Assembly: GCA_033239525.1 (NCBI GenBank)
Contig: BSYO01000010.1
Location: forward strand, 13,732,042-13,796,041
DNA length: 64,000 nucleotides
DNA from: Nepenthes gracilis
Lineage: Eukaryota; Streptophyta; Magnoliopsida; Caryophyllales; Nepenthaceae
Direction: 5' to 3'
Part shown: positions 21,426 to 34,720 of the stretch, piece by piece
Layout of the letters: the number at the start of each line of letters is the position of its first letter
Numbering within the stretch: the first letter of the stretch is position 1
The notes under the pieces: generated by a model
Told to the model about the DNA's origin: nothing
Databases searched by the model: none
The model's input: only the letters and a program-made list of their open reading frames with translations
Position numbers and translations under genes: made by a program

Positions 21426-23564
21426 TGCATTGTGACATACCATATTACCTAATCGGAATCTGGTAGAGTTTCAACTGTAATATAGTCGATAAACTAAATA
21501 TAAAACCTATACAAAATCTTGTACAGCATACATATATATCCACAAAATACAAACATAAGATCCTAAAAGCCATAATATATTTGCATTTCTAACATCATGT
21601 CTCAAGACACCATATTAGAACAGAGAGATGACACTCAATCCTTGAATACTCTTCACAACAGCCTACAGAAGCATTCCATGATCTAATATACTACATTCCA
21701 ACTAAAGCATATCACCACTGCTATCATAAATTACAAAAGAATAAAACATATGTATACAATCTTCCTTGTCCAAAAGAATCATCATTTATACAAAAATATA
21801 AATACAAATCCTCCAAAATATAAAATACAACATCTAAAGCCCTAAGTTAGGCACTGATCCTCTACTCCTTCTTGTTGGGTATGAACTAGTGTTGACCATC
21901 TGAGGAGGTAACAAAATAATAAAAAATGAGCGAAATTCTCAACAGTACGCGTGTATAGTAACGAACATTCCAATTTCATAATTCAAATCATAATAATGCA
22001 TGTAGAAAGGATTAGAGATGAATGAGAGATCACAAAACATGAATTAGAAAAGTATACTTTCATAATATCTTTTAAATTTCTTTAACCCATTTTACAGTTC
22101 TTTATTTATCTAATTATACTGAAAACTTATTTTGTTAGGAATTAGGGCCAGTAGATCTTACTGACTAAAGGAACGGTCGGTCACAATATGAATTATTTTT
22201 ACTCTTACACAATCAAAAATCGTCTCCTCCTATTCAAGACCTAGAGGCGACCCATCTACATACAATCCCTACAAACGGGACCTTAGCCGCACACAACCTT
22301 TAGCAAACAAGAATCTTCAACTATAATATATTAAGGTATGAGAAAATATACTATCGATTCAAGTTCTTAGTTTCTTATTTTCTTAAAAAATTATGTACTT
22401 AAATCCTTAAATTCTTTATTCCACTCTTGTGGATAACGGTTCATAAGTCATTTAATTAATTACAGAATATCCCTCCTTGATTTCTTTTCCATAAAGCTTG
22501 TACAGATACATATTTTCTAATCCTTATGGGTTTAAGTCCTCACATGATCTTAACTACATACATAAATCATTTGGAGCTTCAAAGAGTCAAAAACTTCTTA
22601 CCACATTAAGCCAAGTACAACTTTAGAGCTTCCGAACGATAAATTATTTACAAACGGTTCATAACATGATTTTCAGAATATACAAAATTAACATATCCAT
22701 AATGCATGTAATTAAATACCAATCAATCATGTTCATAATCTAGGGATCAATTTTCTAAGTCCACTTTAAGCAGAAATTTCAAAGAAAACAGAAGAAAATA
22801 TGCAGGCCACGGGTTAGGGTTTCGTTAAAGACAAACGCACAAAATATGAAAAATCAGACACCAAATTGGTAAATTTTCATACTCAAGTCATGTGTTTCAA
22901 TTATCTAAAGCCAAATCACGCATAAAATCCAAAATAAACGGGTAAAAGTGGTCCGGATACGGATTAGGATTTTCATGTACAAAATACCATGTAAAATCTC
23001 CAAATCATACACCAAATCATCAAATAATCAAGCTCAATACGTAGGTTTTACAAAATATATACTCGAATGGGTATCGAAATAAAAATATCCAAAAAAATTA
23101 TAACAAAAAGTGCAACAAGAGAAAGAAAAGTATATAGGTGTATTTATCTCGACTCGATCTATCACTTTTCTAACTGGCTCTAACTCAAAAATGGACTCAA
23201 AGGCTTCAAACTCTTCTTCCTCTCCCTTCTCCTTGCCCTCTCTTTCCCTTCTCTCAAATACGTATGAAAATAACGGAAAGAAACCTGCACGCGCATATAT
23301 ATATAAATTGGCGCTCAAACACCGGTCGAGCACTCGTCGAGCGCCAATGCACTTGAGATGTCACGCTTGAGCACTCATTGAGTGCTTATCGAGCGGACGA
23401 TTTTGCTAAATGGGCTCCGGGCGCGCCTCGGGTGCCACTCAGGTGTCGGGCCTCCCAACTCCTCTTTTTACTTTTGATACTAATTTTTTGCGTACGTTTA
23501 AACCTAATATTGATTATATTTACTTAATTATCTCCTAATTAATATATTTTGGAATCCGAAAACT
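21426..23564 (-). mobile_element. Tekay-like LTR segment present only in copy I
   Basis: Copy III joins directly across this position (48512 to 48520). Non-coding. It shows the shared landmarks: a phrase 'catctgaggaggtaacaaaataa' style near 21898, a purine-rich leader on the minus strand (23180-23260), a minus-strand TATA-like run at 23291-23314 and CTCGAG/GCGCTC repeats at 23310-23430. It is either an insertion in copy I or a loss in copy III. No target-site duplication seen. Confidence 0.45.
23291..23314 (-). promoter_or_regulatory. TATA-like run of minus-strand LTR
   Basis: The minus strand reads CAATTTATATATATATGCGC, between the GC-rich repeat cluster (upstream) and the purine-rich leader (downstream). 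Confidence 0.45.
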
Positions 23565-23997
23565 CACATACATGTACAGAATAAATAAATATAATGTATA
23601 AAAATAACATATATGTAAATAAAATATCCAAATAGTAGTAACAACGTATCAAATTCTAAATCAAACTAAAGATAAGAATTATAGATACTTCTCTTAACCT
23701 TATACCAAGTTTGCCAAAAAGGATACTTCAAGGTACCCAAACCACGCGCTTCTCTCTCCTCTTCACATGTGCCCCTTCTCTCTCTTCCTCTTTCTTTCTC
23801 CTACCACATCGTTCCTGTACCTCTCTCTCTCTCTCTCCCACTCTGCACACTTCCATTTTCCCTTCGCTAACGGCAGTCTAAAAACGGACAACAGTGCCAA
23901 CCACGGTGGTAGCAACCCTGTGACAACGGCAGTGACGATGACAAATGCAAGCACCATCGGTGACTTTCTCTCTCCACCGCAACTTATTTACATAATC
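23565..23997. repeat. Large repeat, copy I, leader block
   Basis: Aligns with 41229-41584 (copy II) and 48520-48945 (copy III). It contains a long CT-rich stretch at 23747-23840. It is cut by the solo LTR that starts at 23998. Confidence 0.8.
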
Positions 23998-26517
23998 TGT
24001 AATATTTCGGATCCCGATTGGATTATTTTAATATTAATTATGATTTTAGGTATTTCGGACGTGGTGATAGTAAACTAAAATATTCAAAAATTTTGAGAAG
24101 TGATCGGGATTTTAGGGCGGCGCCCTAGGCGCGCCTGTGCTGTTATTTGGAATCTGATTTGAAATTTAAAATTAAAGATTATAATAATAATAATAATAAT
24201 AAGATAAAAAAAAGAAGAAGAAAGAAAAAGAAAGGGGAGAAAGGAGTCGGGGAGAGAGGGAGAAGAGGAGAGAGAGGGGAAAAAGGGGTTTAGGGTTCGA
24301 AGAAGAAGGAGGAGGAAGAGGAGAAGGGAGAGGGAAGCGGCGACAGCGACGAGGGTCGCGGGTGAAGCCGTGGCGGTCGCTGGCTGAGGCGGCGCGACGG
24401 TGGTGCGCGGTGTGGGTGCGCGGAGGAGATCGACGGCGAGAAGTTGCGTGAGGAGAGAGACGGCCGCGTAACGGCGTCGGCGCTGCCTGGGTGGTGCCGA
24501 AGAGGTTGATGACGGCTAAGCAAGCTGTGTGGTGGTGGATCGGCGGCAGAGGAGCAGTGTCGGTGTGTGCAGCAGCGACGGGAAAAAATCGTGCTCGGAG
24601 AAGAACGGAGGAGAGCGGAGGCGTGCGCGATGGCCGAGAGAGCTCGTTGGGGGTGCTCGGTGGCCACGACGGGAGGCAACGGCGGCGACGGCCACCCTAT
24701 TCGGCCGGCGCAGCAGCAGCGCGGAGGCGCTCCGCGTGGAGGAGAGAGGAAGGGGCGCGCGGAGGAGAGAGGAAAGGACGCGGTAGAGGAGAGAAAAAGG
24801 CTCGATTGGAGTGCTTCGGGACATCCTTTCTTCAGATCTGCAGAGTATAATGTTAAGGCAAGTATCCTTTAGCCCTATTCTTGGTCTGATTTAATTTCTG
24901 ATGCTTTTTGACTACTGTGGGAGATTTTACTAACATGTATGTATTTTTATATACCCCTCATTTATCAATTGTGTACATGCATGTATATTTTATCGGTTGT
25001 GCGGTGATTTTGAACTGATATTTATGATTTGGAGAGATTTTAGACACCCGAACGATCTATATGTATGTTTGTGTATCCGTATATTGCGGAACCATGAACC
25101 AGGCCTTGCACTAATCATGCATGCTGCCGGGGCGGGATCACTACGGGACCATGGCGGTCCGAGACCCTAGGGGTTGATTTGTGATCCGAGGCATTGGTTA
25201 TTTGTTACGTCGCTCCCGACGGGGACGTATGTATAGGCTACTTCCGCCGGAATGAAGGTTGAGACTTTTAGTGGCTGACCTACCCCAATGTGTATTTAAT
25301 TGAGAACCATCGTAAGAAATTGAAGGAAAACTAATATATTTGGACGTCCTAATATATAACTAAAACTTGAGGTTGCACCCAAAGTCGCAGGTGGTAAAAC
25401 ATAGTGAGCAAGTTCCTAATCTATGGGAGACAGAGTACATGAATGGCATTGAGCTACTGGCCTAAACCGTAGCCGAGCCTTGAGCTGCTGGCTTAAATCG
25501 TAGCCGAGCCTTGAGCTGCTGGCTTAAATCGTAGCCGATATAGCCGCGGTTACCGGACGAGAGTAACCCTTCCTCAAGTTGACATTATTGATCTTTGGTT
25601 CTCCGATTTCGTGCATGCTTTGTATTTCTGCATGTGTTGCGTAGACGACGATTTGAGATACGTGGTTTGGCCCACGGATGGGCGATAGGAATGTCTCGTA
25701 CGTACTGATGTGATAAACCCGGAACGTATTTTGATTTATGTTTTAGTTCCGGCGGTCTTCTCCTGATTTCTGCATTATGAGTTTTAGATCCGGACAACGG
25801 TATGTGTCCCACGCGGATGTGGTGACGGTCGCGATTATGTAATGTGACCTCGGATCATATGATATGATATCGTCTACGAGATTTTACCGGATCATGATTT
25901 ATATGATTTTATCCCTGATGGATGAGTTAATACGGACGGCAATTTAGTACGATACATCTCCTTGATTTTCAAGGATTTCACAGATATTGTGTTTTGTTTT
26001 ACGTGATTGCTATGTGATATCCCTACTTCTGATTTATATGTACCGTTTTATACGATTGTTGATATTTGTTGAGTTCTAGGCTCATATTTTCATGTTTTAT
26101 CCCTTCAGACCAGTGGCTTGGATACACTTGTAGAGCTTGGACATTGTCTGATGCGGCAGATCTGTATCGGTGAATCGAGATGTTCATATTGGTTATATTT
26201 CTAATCTCGAGAATATATATTATGGTTTTGTCTATGGCCGGATGAGGACCTTGATTCATGTATAACATATGTTTGGAGTTATCGTGTTATGTTAATGAGT
26301 TATTGTAATGTTGAATATCTCTCTTGCGATATTTGGATGGCAGTTCGTATATTGTGTTTGTCCGAATTTATATCCGATGAGATCTTGTGCGGGGTTTATC
26401 ATGTTAGGTCATGTATGTGTTCTGATTGTCACACCCGGGTTGGATTATTATGGTTAATAGAATATATATTGTTGATTTTATTTTGACCTGCGAATATTGT
26501 ATTCCTGGATCGTGACA
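23998..26517 (+). mobile_element. Solo LTR, Tekay-like, 2.5 kb, perfect target-site duplication
   Basis: Starts TGTAATATTTCGG and ends GGATCGTGACA. It is flanked by TAATC at 23993-23997 and 26518-26522. Removing it and one TAATC restores the uninterrupted sequence seen in copies II (about 41575-41590) and III (about 48935-48950), which proves the insertion. Inside are a GC-rich upstream part (24110-24140), a purine-rich leader (24230-24310), a very GC-rich stretch (24340-24800) and a donor-like box TTAAGGCAAGTATCC (24853-24867). A 31-bp tandem array lies at 25449-25537. The many reading frames at 24290-24870 overlap on both strands and reflect base composition only. Confidence 0.9.
25449..25537. 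repeat. 31-bp tandem repeat, 2.9 units
   Basis: Units start TTGAGCTGCTGGCTTAAATC at 25449, 25480 and 25511. The first differs at a few bases; the second and third are identical. Confidence 0.92.
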
Positions 26518-29385
26518 TAATCCACCAAAACTTTAGCCAATTGCCTCAAAATTGATATAAACAAACACAAAATTGATATCTACAAAGAGATATGAATGAT
26601 TTGTTTGTCTCAATTTCATATATTTCTTTCAGCGACGGCGATAGCCCTTCATCTCGTTCACATCCCTCTCCTTCTACTCACACGACCGGACAAAAAAAAG
26701 GGTAAATCGCAGATTGGGCTTCATCGGCTTCCAATCCTTGCATCGACTCCTCCGACCACAGCAGTGGCCGCTCCTCCTCTATCTCCTCCTTTCCTCTTTC
26801 TCCTCTCTCCTTTTCCATCTTTTCTTTCCTTTTCCTTTTCCTCCTCTCCCTTGCCCAAGGCCGCATCGTCTTCCTGTTTATTTTATTTTTTTAATTATTA
26901 TTATTATCATTGTTGTTAATATTATATTTTTTATTCTCCTTTTTTATTATCCAATTACGCATGGGTACTAACACAGATGCGCCTCGGGCGTAAGCCCGTT
27001 GGAATTTGGCATTCAGGCACCTCTCGGGTGCATTTTCGGTACCAATCTAACTAATCTAAATATCCTTTAAAATTTTACAATATATATATGTCTATATCAA
27101 TTACCCCTAAATTATCTAAAATAAATCAAACAAAAATTAAGGATATTACATTAAGTTGTTACACGACAAGTAATATAAATAATTTGAATAAAAACTCTAC
27201 AATTTCAGAAAGAATTAAGAATAATTTCTCTGAGATGGAAAAATATAAAAATAATATTTATATTTGTGTAAATTTTTTTTCTTTGTTATGCATGAACCAT
27301 TATAAAAAATTAGTTGTGATATATTATGATATATTTTAATATATTATAATTGTAATCTAGATTTAAACTTATCATCCATAAGGTAAACGTGACAATTGGC
27401 CCTATTTACGGGGTCATATATGTAACAACCAACCTATAAATCTCGAATAATAGTATAAAACCTTTAATTATATAAAAATAAATATTAATCGAGTTTTAAT
27501 TATTCGCTCCTTTGTCAATAAGATCCTACTAGCTCTTGGTCCATAAAAATTAACATAAATTAAACGTGTTTTTCATGATATATTGTAGATTTAGAGCTAG
27601 AAGAAGAAAATTGAAACCCTTGTATAATTGTTATTAAAATTTATGATCTTATTTCTAAAATTTTGATTATTATCCACCTAATATATTTCAATGTAAGCTG
27701 TATATTTGATTATAAAAAAATTTATATATCTTACTGAATATTTGATTCATTATTCCTTTTGTTTGTACAAACCTTCTTCAAATTAATGGGTACATACACT
27801 TACAAGTAGAAGATATCATCGAAAAGATGGCTTGAGATCGTAAACATAGGATGAGAATATTTTGATGCTGTGTTATTGTCTCAAATAGAAACCTTACAAG
27901 GTTTATTTTCATTTTGATTAAATAATTTTGTAATTAATTTAGTTTTTGCAAAATATAGTCAGTGAGACAGTTGGATTACGGTTATCTTATATGGTAATTT
28001 GTTTGCTTTGATTTTGTATAGATTTTTCTCATTGCGTATGTTTTGACATCAGGGCATGATCATATTTGGAGCCACTTTTGAATGTAACATTTAGAATCCT
28101 GTAATGTAGTTATCGACATGTAAATTCAAAGTTACGTTCGATACTACAAAAACTTTATGAATTTAAACAATTTTATTGATCTGATTCTGAATCTTGAGAT
28201 GTTACAATCAATATAATAACTAATTTGATTGATTAATAATTAAATCAAGATAATTATTAAATTGATTAATATTTAAGATCAAGATAATAATTAAATTAAG
28301 ATAATATTTAAATTGATTAAGTAAGATAGAATATTCTCATTTTTAAATAATATTTAAATTATTTAATAATGATGATATTTAAACTATTATTTAACTTTTT
28401 ATTTATAACTTAACAAGCACTGTGTATTGTTAATTCATTAAAAAATCAAACTGACTATAATAATTTATAAAATTATCATTATTAAAAATAATGTGTTATT
28501 AATACCTATTTTATAGTATTGCCAATTGCGTGCATGAACGATGTTATAAAATTAACTATTAATAGATTTAGATTTAGGTAACTGATTTTACGATGTTAGA
28601 ATTTAATTCAAGATTAATCATTCAATTTATTAAGTTCGGGTCAAATAAACTAAGCTCTACTTCTAATAAAATTATAGTTAATAATTTAACATCAAGCACA
28701 AATAGTATATTATAAAGATAATAGGTATATATTATTTTATATAAGATATTATAATATACAATTTGTGATCTTTCTATAAATGTGATATTTTTGCTGACTT
28801 TTGATAACTATTAGCCATATTATTATAAAATGAGATTGGCTGGTTTGTTTATTATTAAAATATAATAAGTGAATTTATTAAGTAATTTATTAATTAATAA
28901 TTTTTATTATATATATATATATATATATAGGGATAAGAAAGAAATTATAAATAATTATTAATAAATATTAAGGTTTTAGAATATTTATATTTTTAATAAA
29001 ATAAAGAACACATATTTTAAAAAATTATTAAGTTTAAAAATAAATATTTAAAAAAAAAAAACCAATTTTCTAATTAAACAGTACGTTCGAACCGTCCGCA
29101 TCAGATTTTGCTGAGCGGCTACTGATGAAAACGACACCGATGTGAAACTTGCATGTCAGTTCGGTTGGCTTTATGTGCAATTTTAATATTTTAATTTAAT
29201 AATTTTTAATGAAAAATTGACAAACCTTGTAAAAAAAAAATAAATTATAATATTTAATATTTTAATAAATTTAAATTATTGTATAAATTAGAAAGCTATT
29301 TAATTATTTTATCGGGTTAAATTAAAATTGATTCGATCTCCGTCTATTTGAATCTGAACCTTATATAACATAACTAAAAATAAAA
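26518..29385. repeat. Large repeat, copy I, middle blocks
   Basis: Aligns with 48945-51655 (copy III) throughout and with 41575-42890 (copy II) except that copy II lacks the part equivalent to about 26575-27975. Non-coding and very AT-rich. A GC-rich phrase at 26975-27045 (GCGCCTCGGGCG) matches 49400-49465. An (AT)n run at 28908-28928 is longer than in the other copies. Confidence 0.8.
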
Positions 29386-30601
29386 TGTTAGAGGATTTAC
29401 GGGACTTGCTCTTCAATTTATCATCTAATACTCAAATCAGATATCTTTTAAAGGGAATAAAAAGATATAATGGTATAAGAATATCTATACCATATGTATA
29501 GATATGGTATAAGTGTGCGCTCAGTTGTGGGCGGCTTTAGGTACACCAAATTAGGGGCTGCTTTAGGTACACCTGGCAGAGGGGCAATTTAGAAGTAGAG
29601 AGTAGGAGTAAGGCTCCTAGATGAAAAACAGGTCGCCAAGATAGATGATATCCGAAATAGATGGTAGGTTTCCTGAATAGATGGTGGCTCTTAGGTAGAT
29701 GTCGGTTATTAACTTCGTGGCTTTGGGCTCCCAGACGTAGGGCTAAGGGTTGAACTTTTCAGACAAAATCTCTTAAATGGACTAAAGGATGGGCCTCTTC
29801 GATGGATTCGACAAGCCTCTTCCTAGGAGGATCAGTGGACAGGCCTTCTCCTAAGAAGACTGGTGGGTAAGCCTTTTGTACGTACTAGATAGGGCTCTCT
29901 TGGATAGAGTCTATAGCGCCTTTTTTCTCATCTCTCTTTTGGTTTCTAAACTTTGTTGGTCGTCATCTACACCATCAATGGTGTTAGTCACTGAGGGCTA
30001 TCGAAAGACTTGATTCCTGCGGGTGTTCTCAACGGGAAGCGACTAAAGAAAGAGAGGAAGAAGGATCGCATTGGGAGTCAATGACCTCCAGCGGGATGAA
30101 GATCTCTTGGCCTTTTTGTGTAATTGGAGGTCGAATGGTTACTCCCTTTAATTTCTCATCGCTGTTATTTTCTTAGAGTTTCTTCTCTGTATGCTTAGGC
30201 TTTCAAATGTGTGTTCCTCTCCCCTTTTGTGAGAGGAGAGTAGATATATAAAGAGTGAATGTTGCTTTGGCGCCAAGGCTTACGGGTGTTTGACAAAGCA
30301 ATATTGGATATCGGTGATATCCCTTCCTTCTTCTAGGCAATTCCCTGACTCAATTATAGTGGTTGCCATTCTGAGAGTGATCGTGTATACGTGGGTGAAT
30401 ATTTCTGAAATATCGGCCAGACAATTCCGATCGATTATGATAAGTTACTTTAACATGCGGAAAGAGTATCCCGAGCCCTCTCAATTAGGTCAATTAGGTC
30501 GGTTGGGGTGCCGTTTGGATCCTAAGCCTACCCCCATCTGATTGCAGGCCCTCTTGCTAGACCGGGACTTCCTGATAGTCTCTTCATCGTGGATCTTAAC
30601 A
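29386..30601 (+). mobile_element. Candidate solo LTR, Gypsy-like
   Basis: A less AT-rich block of 1.2 kb with ends TGTTAGAGGATTTACGGG and GTGGATCTTAACA lies between sequence belonging to copy I. A plus-strand TATA box (GATATATAAAG) is at 30243-30253, followed by TTGGCGCCAAGG at 30267-30278. Degenerate short repeats run through 29630-29700 and 29800-29900. No matching 5-bp duplication flanks it (TAAAA and TTTAA), so the ends are tentative. A short frame at 30290-30541 lacks any recognisable domain. Confidence 0.5.
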
Positions 30602-31210
30602 TTTAAGCAAATCCACAGTTGATTAACCATCAATATTTAATAAATAAATTTTTGCTTTGTCATCCCTGTTAAGTTCATTCAATGTGTGATATTATGATTA
30701 GACTTTTTATCTATTTTGAAATAATTTAATAATATAATATTTTATTTTTTATATTAATATATTTATATAAAAATAAATATATATAAATAAATATTATTTT
30801 ATTTTAAAATATTGTTAAAATAACTAAAAATATCTATATTGTCTTGGTGGTACTGCTTCGTTTTTATTGTCTTCGTGGCATGCATCCAACTGGAAGCGCT
30901 GCTGCTGATCAAAAAATTTTGTTACTGTTAAAATGGTATAAATTAAGTTAAATTAAATGAATGATAATAATTTAATACGTATATAATTTAATTATTTTTT
31001 AAAAAAATTATTTTGGGTGTCATTTTAAAAATTTAACTGAACTAAACTAAATTAAATCACGTACCTACAGACACACAAATATATACAATATATATATATA
31101 TACTAAATAATACTTTATGTTATAAATCACATTATATTTTCCAAACTTTTCTCTATCTTGAATCTAAATTAATTTTCAATTTGAATATTTAAAATTTTAA
31201 TCTTTCTAGT
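30602..31210. repeat. Large repeat, copy I, block before the Tat element
   Basis: From about 30700 it aligns with 42950-43448 in copy II, including the conserved GTGGTACTGCTTC and GGCATGCATCCA phrases. The alignment stops at 31210 and resumes at 40654. Confidence 0.8.
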
Positions 31211-31794
31211 TGTTGTGTTCGAGGATTTAATTGTTATACGGTAAAGAAATTTGGCCGTAGAGAGTTTAAGGTCTTTGATCCCTGTACATCTTTAATTAAA
31301 ATCTTGTTCAATTACAAAATAACAGTCAAAGAATTGGCAAAACTCACTCTCCGATATATCTTTCGATACTTAAATCAGTATTTTTCATAAATATTAAGAA
31401 AGAGAGAGCAAGTAAAAAGGTATGTAAAATATGAGTAATTGCGCTTTTTAAGTGACGTCTTAATGAGGGGGTACGCTGTTGGAGTCTTTATATACTTTAA
31501 TCTGAAAGAACTCAAGTTGTCCTTTTTGGATGGAAATGACAGATATTTATAGATAGTGGGCGGCGGTTAACAGTTTAAAAAATTGATGAACGGTTAACCA
31601 CTGTCTTTATTATGACAACAGTTGCTACTAACATCTGATGACATTAGTTGGGTAACCGCCCTAAGCCATTAAATTAACCTCGAGCATATTTGTAGAAATG
31701 GACCGTGTATGCGTTATGGGCCATTGAACCTAGTCTTTCTGCCTGAAGTTGTATCGGCCTTTCTTACTTGGGCCATCGGGTATTATACTTATCA
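31211..31794 (-). repeat. 3' LTR of the Tat element
   Basis: 584 bp, aligning with 40055-40653. A minus-strand TATA box (CTATCTATAAATATCT) lies at 31541-31556. Confidence 0.88.
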
Positions 31795-31808
31795 CTGGCT
31801 CCCCATGT
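31795..31808 (-). other. Polypurine tract
   Basis: The minus strand reads ACATGGGGAGCCAG directly before the 3' LTR. It is similar to the tract at 8061-8076. Confidence 0.7.
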
Positions 31809-32412
31809 CAAAAGACTTGAAATTTAGCCTTCTGGAATAAAGTTCAAAAGTTTCTTTTTGTCCCAGTCCAAAGTATTATTTGGCAAGCTCCCATTCCTCC
31901 TCGGATAAAAATTCTTAAGTCCAAAGTTTTCCATTGAATAAGAGTAATTAGCCCGACGGCTAATGTTTTTGCTGTCAGTTGTTGTATTAAATACACGTCG
32001 CTTCGGATACTAAACGGCTCATTGAAAGCGCACAAGTTATCATTACTGACGTTGAACGAGTTGATGTTTGGTAGAACAAATGAGTGGCCGACACGTATCA
32101 GTGGCATAATGAGTCACATCTTTTGAAATTTGAAACCAAATGATGTCGTTCGAAGTCTTCTTCTTCGCCTATAAATTGATGCTCGAATGTTTAAGAGACA
32201 CCTTCCATTCCTCTGCACCCGTTTTCTCATTTAAAATTTTTTCTGCCTTTTCTTGTTCAAAAATTTTCCCTAGTACCAAGAGTTGAAGACATCCAATAGA
32301 TTCTAACCTCTACCTACGTCGAATACTTCCGAGCTCTGTACAAGATTTTGAGTTCTATGATATATCTCTTACCTGAAGTGAATGGGCGAGCTTCTTCTCC
32401 TCCACAAGGATA

Positions 32413-34190
32413 CATACTATATACGAGACTCATCTCAAAGGTGGTCTTCATTTTTCTTTAACTCCAGAGTTCTACAAAATAATAGTAAAACTTCATATAC
32501 TGATCCCCAAACTTCAGCCAAATAGCGTGAGGTACTTGATTTCTTTGGGAATTTTTGCTCGAATTTATGATATGGCTTTTAACGCTACAATCATGAAAGT
32601 CTTGTTTCGTTTTATGCACAGGCAAGATTGGATCACTGTATCTCTTTGACCGGAATACGGATTAAGTGAAGAAAATTCAGACTCCACAAAAAGGTGGAAG
32701 GACTGATTTTTTTATTTAGTGATTCCTTCCACATGGGAGTTTCATATAAAGTGGGGTCGGATCTTTGTTGCTATGCAGAGTGATGTTTACGACCACGAAA
32801 AAGCCACCGTCCAAAAGCTTATGAATCTCATCCGTGAAAAGGCCGACACTTTTAATGAGAATAAAAAGAACCGCTACCTTTTCCCTGAGTCTCTTGTACA
32901 AGCTAAGTGGGAGCCCGTGGTTGAAAAGTTTGAGGCTCTTGCAGCAAAGACTCTTCTTAGGAAAATGCACAAAAGAAAAGTAAAAGAGCTCAAAATAAAT
33001 GAGTCATTAGATAAAAGGCCAGAGGACAAATCAAAAAAGCCTGAAGACAAAAGGGCCTTAAAGGGTATTCAAATAAAAGAACTGTCAGCCACAGCGCCTG
33101 AAAATAAAGAGGCCTCAGTTGAATCCAATTCTGAGGATGAGGTCGCCATTAATCAAATAATAAAGAGGAAGCGGCCGTCAGTCATATTAGTCCAAACTTC
33201 TACATCTTCCTCGTCCCAAATTCCTGAGGATGTCGGACCTATTGGAGAAAGCGAGCGTGTGGAGTCTATGACTGAGGAGGTGACCGAGGTCGTGCCAATT
33301 CCAACCCCACTTCTTGCTTCATATGGGGTGCTGATCGTTCTACCACCGTTGTCCAAGGTGTCCCTGCCAGACTTTGCAACTACCTTTGCTGATGGAACTT
33401 CTTAGATGAGTGAGATTCATCTGCTTGAAGTTGTGTGGATTCCATTACTTGAGTTCTCAGTCACCAACATGATTGAAATGGTCACTTCAAAATTTCACGC
33501 TGATATCGCCAAGGAGCATTCTCCTAAGCCTCTAAACCTCGAGGTCCATCTTCAAGATGAGATCGAGGGTCAAATCGTTATGACAAACATTCCACTTATG
33601 ACCAAGGTCGAGGAGGTAGAAGTGGATGTAGTGCCTGAGGAAGTTGAGGAAAAAGTCGAAGTGGCTGGCTCATAGTCTCCAAGAGCCGAGATCCAAATTG
33701 TATCGAAGACTCAAACGGATGATGCATCTCATGGGATTAGACGTAACTGTCTAAAACCTTCTTTTACTTCTAAATCATCTTTTTCATATTTGTTAACTTG
33801 TATTATTTTTCTTGCAATTCTAAGAAAAGATCAATCGTCTTGCTAGCGCTACCAATCAGTTTGCTCACAACTACATGGAGAAAGAGAAGTTTTTGGTTGT
33901 TGAGAAGCATATTTTTCAACTTGAGCGTGACTTGGATGACATGAAGAAAAGACATGCCCTCCTTAAACACAAGAACTTCAAGATCGAAAGTGAACTTCGT
34001 GCTTTAATTCATCCTGAGGACGTCATGAAGATGTTGTAGCGCAGCTACTGGAAAGGCATCAATATTTGTAAACAAATTGTACAAATATTGGCACCTGACA
34101 ATCCTGTTTCTGCACTTCATCCGATAATTGCTAGTGCCAACAACAATTCTGAGGTGTTGTATCTTCTCATGGACGATGTGGATTCTTAGA
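32413..34190 (+). pseudogene. Antisense ORF of the Tat element
   Basis: It lies between pol and the 3' LTR on the strand opposite to pol. The first block (32413-32648) reads YETHLKGGLHFSLTPEF and LQPNSVRYLISLGIF, matching the PF04195-type signature of the ORF at 8589-10597. TGA at 32649 and again near 32704 interrupt it. It then runs open from 32719 with WEFHIKWGRIF to a TAG at 33403, continues in frame to a TAG at 33673, and reaches a GT-AG intron (33743-33824) whose removal gives QKINRLASATNQ and a coiled coil. A final GINICKQIVQILAP corresponds to GIRICRRVARLIRP in the other element. It is Lys/Glu-rich in the middle (33000-33200). Function unknown. Confidence 0.75.
33743..33824 (+). other. 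Predicted intron of the antisense ORF (82 bp)
   Basis: Donor GTAACT, a T-rich interior and acceptor TTCTAAG. Splicing keeps the frame in phase 1 by my reading. The donor hexamer and position relative to the coiled coil match the 9996-10063 intron, although phase differs, probably through a small indel. Confidence 0.5.
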
Positions 34191-34199
34191 AACTTGTAC

Positions 34200-34720
34200 C
34201 GAAAACTTCTGGGCGTCGTCCTTCTTTGTAAATGAACTAACTTGTATACATGTAATTATTTTTCTATAAAAAAAATGTACTTCTAAAATTCAACTCTCTC
34301 CCTTTTCTCTGACCGGATATTTTATATATCCGACTTTAACTATTACTTAACTTAATTCTGACTTATGAGTCATACTTCTAACTTAAATTTTATCAAAACT
34401 ATGTTCGGCTAATGATATTACCCTGAAGGTCATTGCATGTATGCTTCTAAGGAAACCTCCAAGTTTTTGGTCCTTGGTCTTATTTGAGCTGCTTGATGAC
34501 ATGACCAAGTTTTAATTAAAACTTCGTCTGGGTCACTCAATAACGTGACTGAGTTTTGTGGACTGATAAGTATGGGCCTCAGTACAGGTCAATAAACTTC
34601 ATCTGACTTAGGGATAGCCTTGATTATACAATATCATGAAAGTCAAGCAAGCACAAAGACAAAAAAAAAAAGAGAAAGTAATATTTTATTAATAAATTTC
34701 ATATCAGCGCAAGCACTCAA
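34200..34720. other. Spacer between antisense ORF and pol
   Basis: AT-rich. No coding sequence; phrases such as 'cttgatgacatgaccaagttt' and 'ctcaataacgtgactgagttt' (34490-34560) look like two degenerate copies of about 55 bases. Confidence 0.5.

Noticed and set aside
24290..24872. Several overlapping 80-130-codon reading frames on both strands in a GC-rich stretch
   Set aside because: They lie inside the solo LTR 23998-26517, overlap each other in most frames, are low-complexity Arg/Gly/Ser or Pro/Ser/Arg, and show no domain. Base composition explains them.
29381..30606. Full confidence in a solo LTR at 29386-30601
   Set aside because: The flanking 5-mers do not match and no paralogous empty site could be aligned, so it stays a candidate only.
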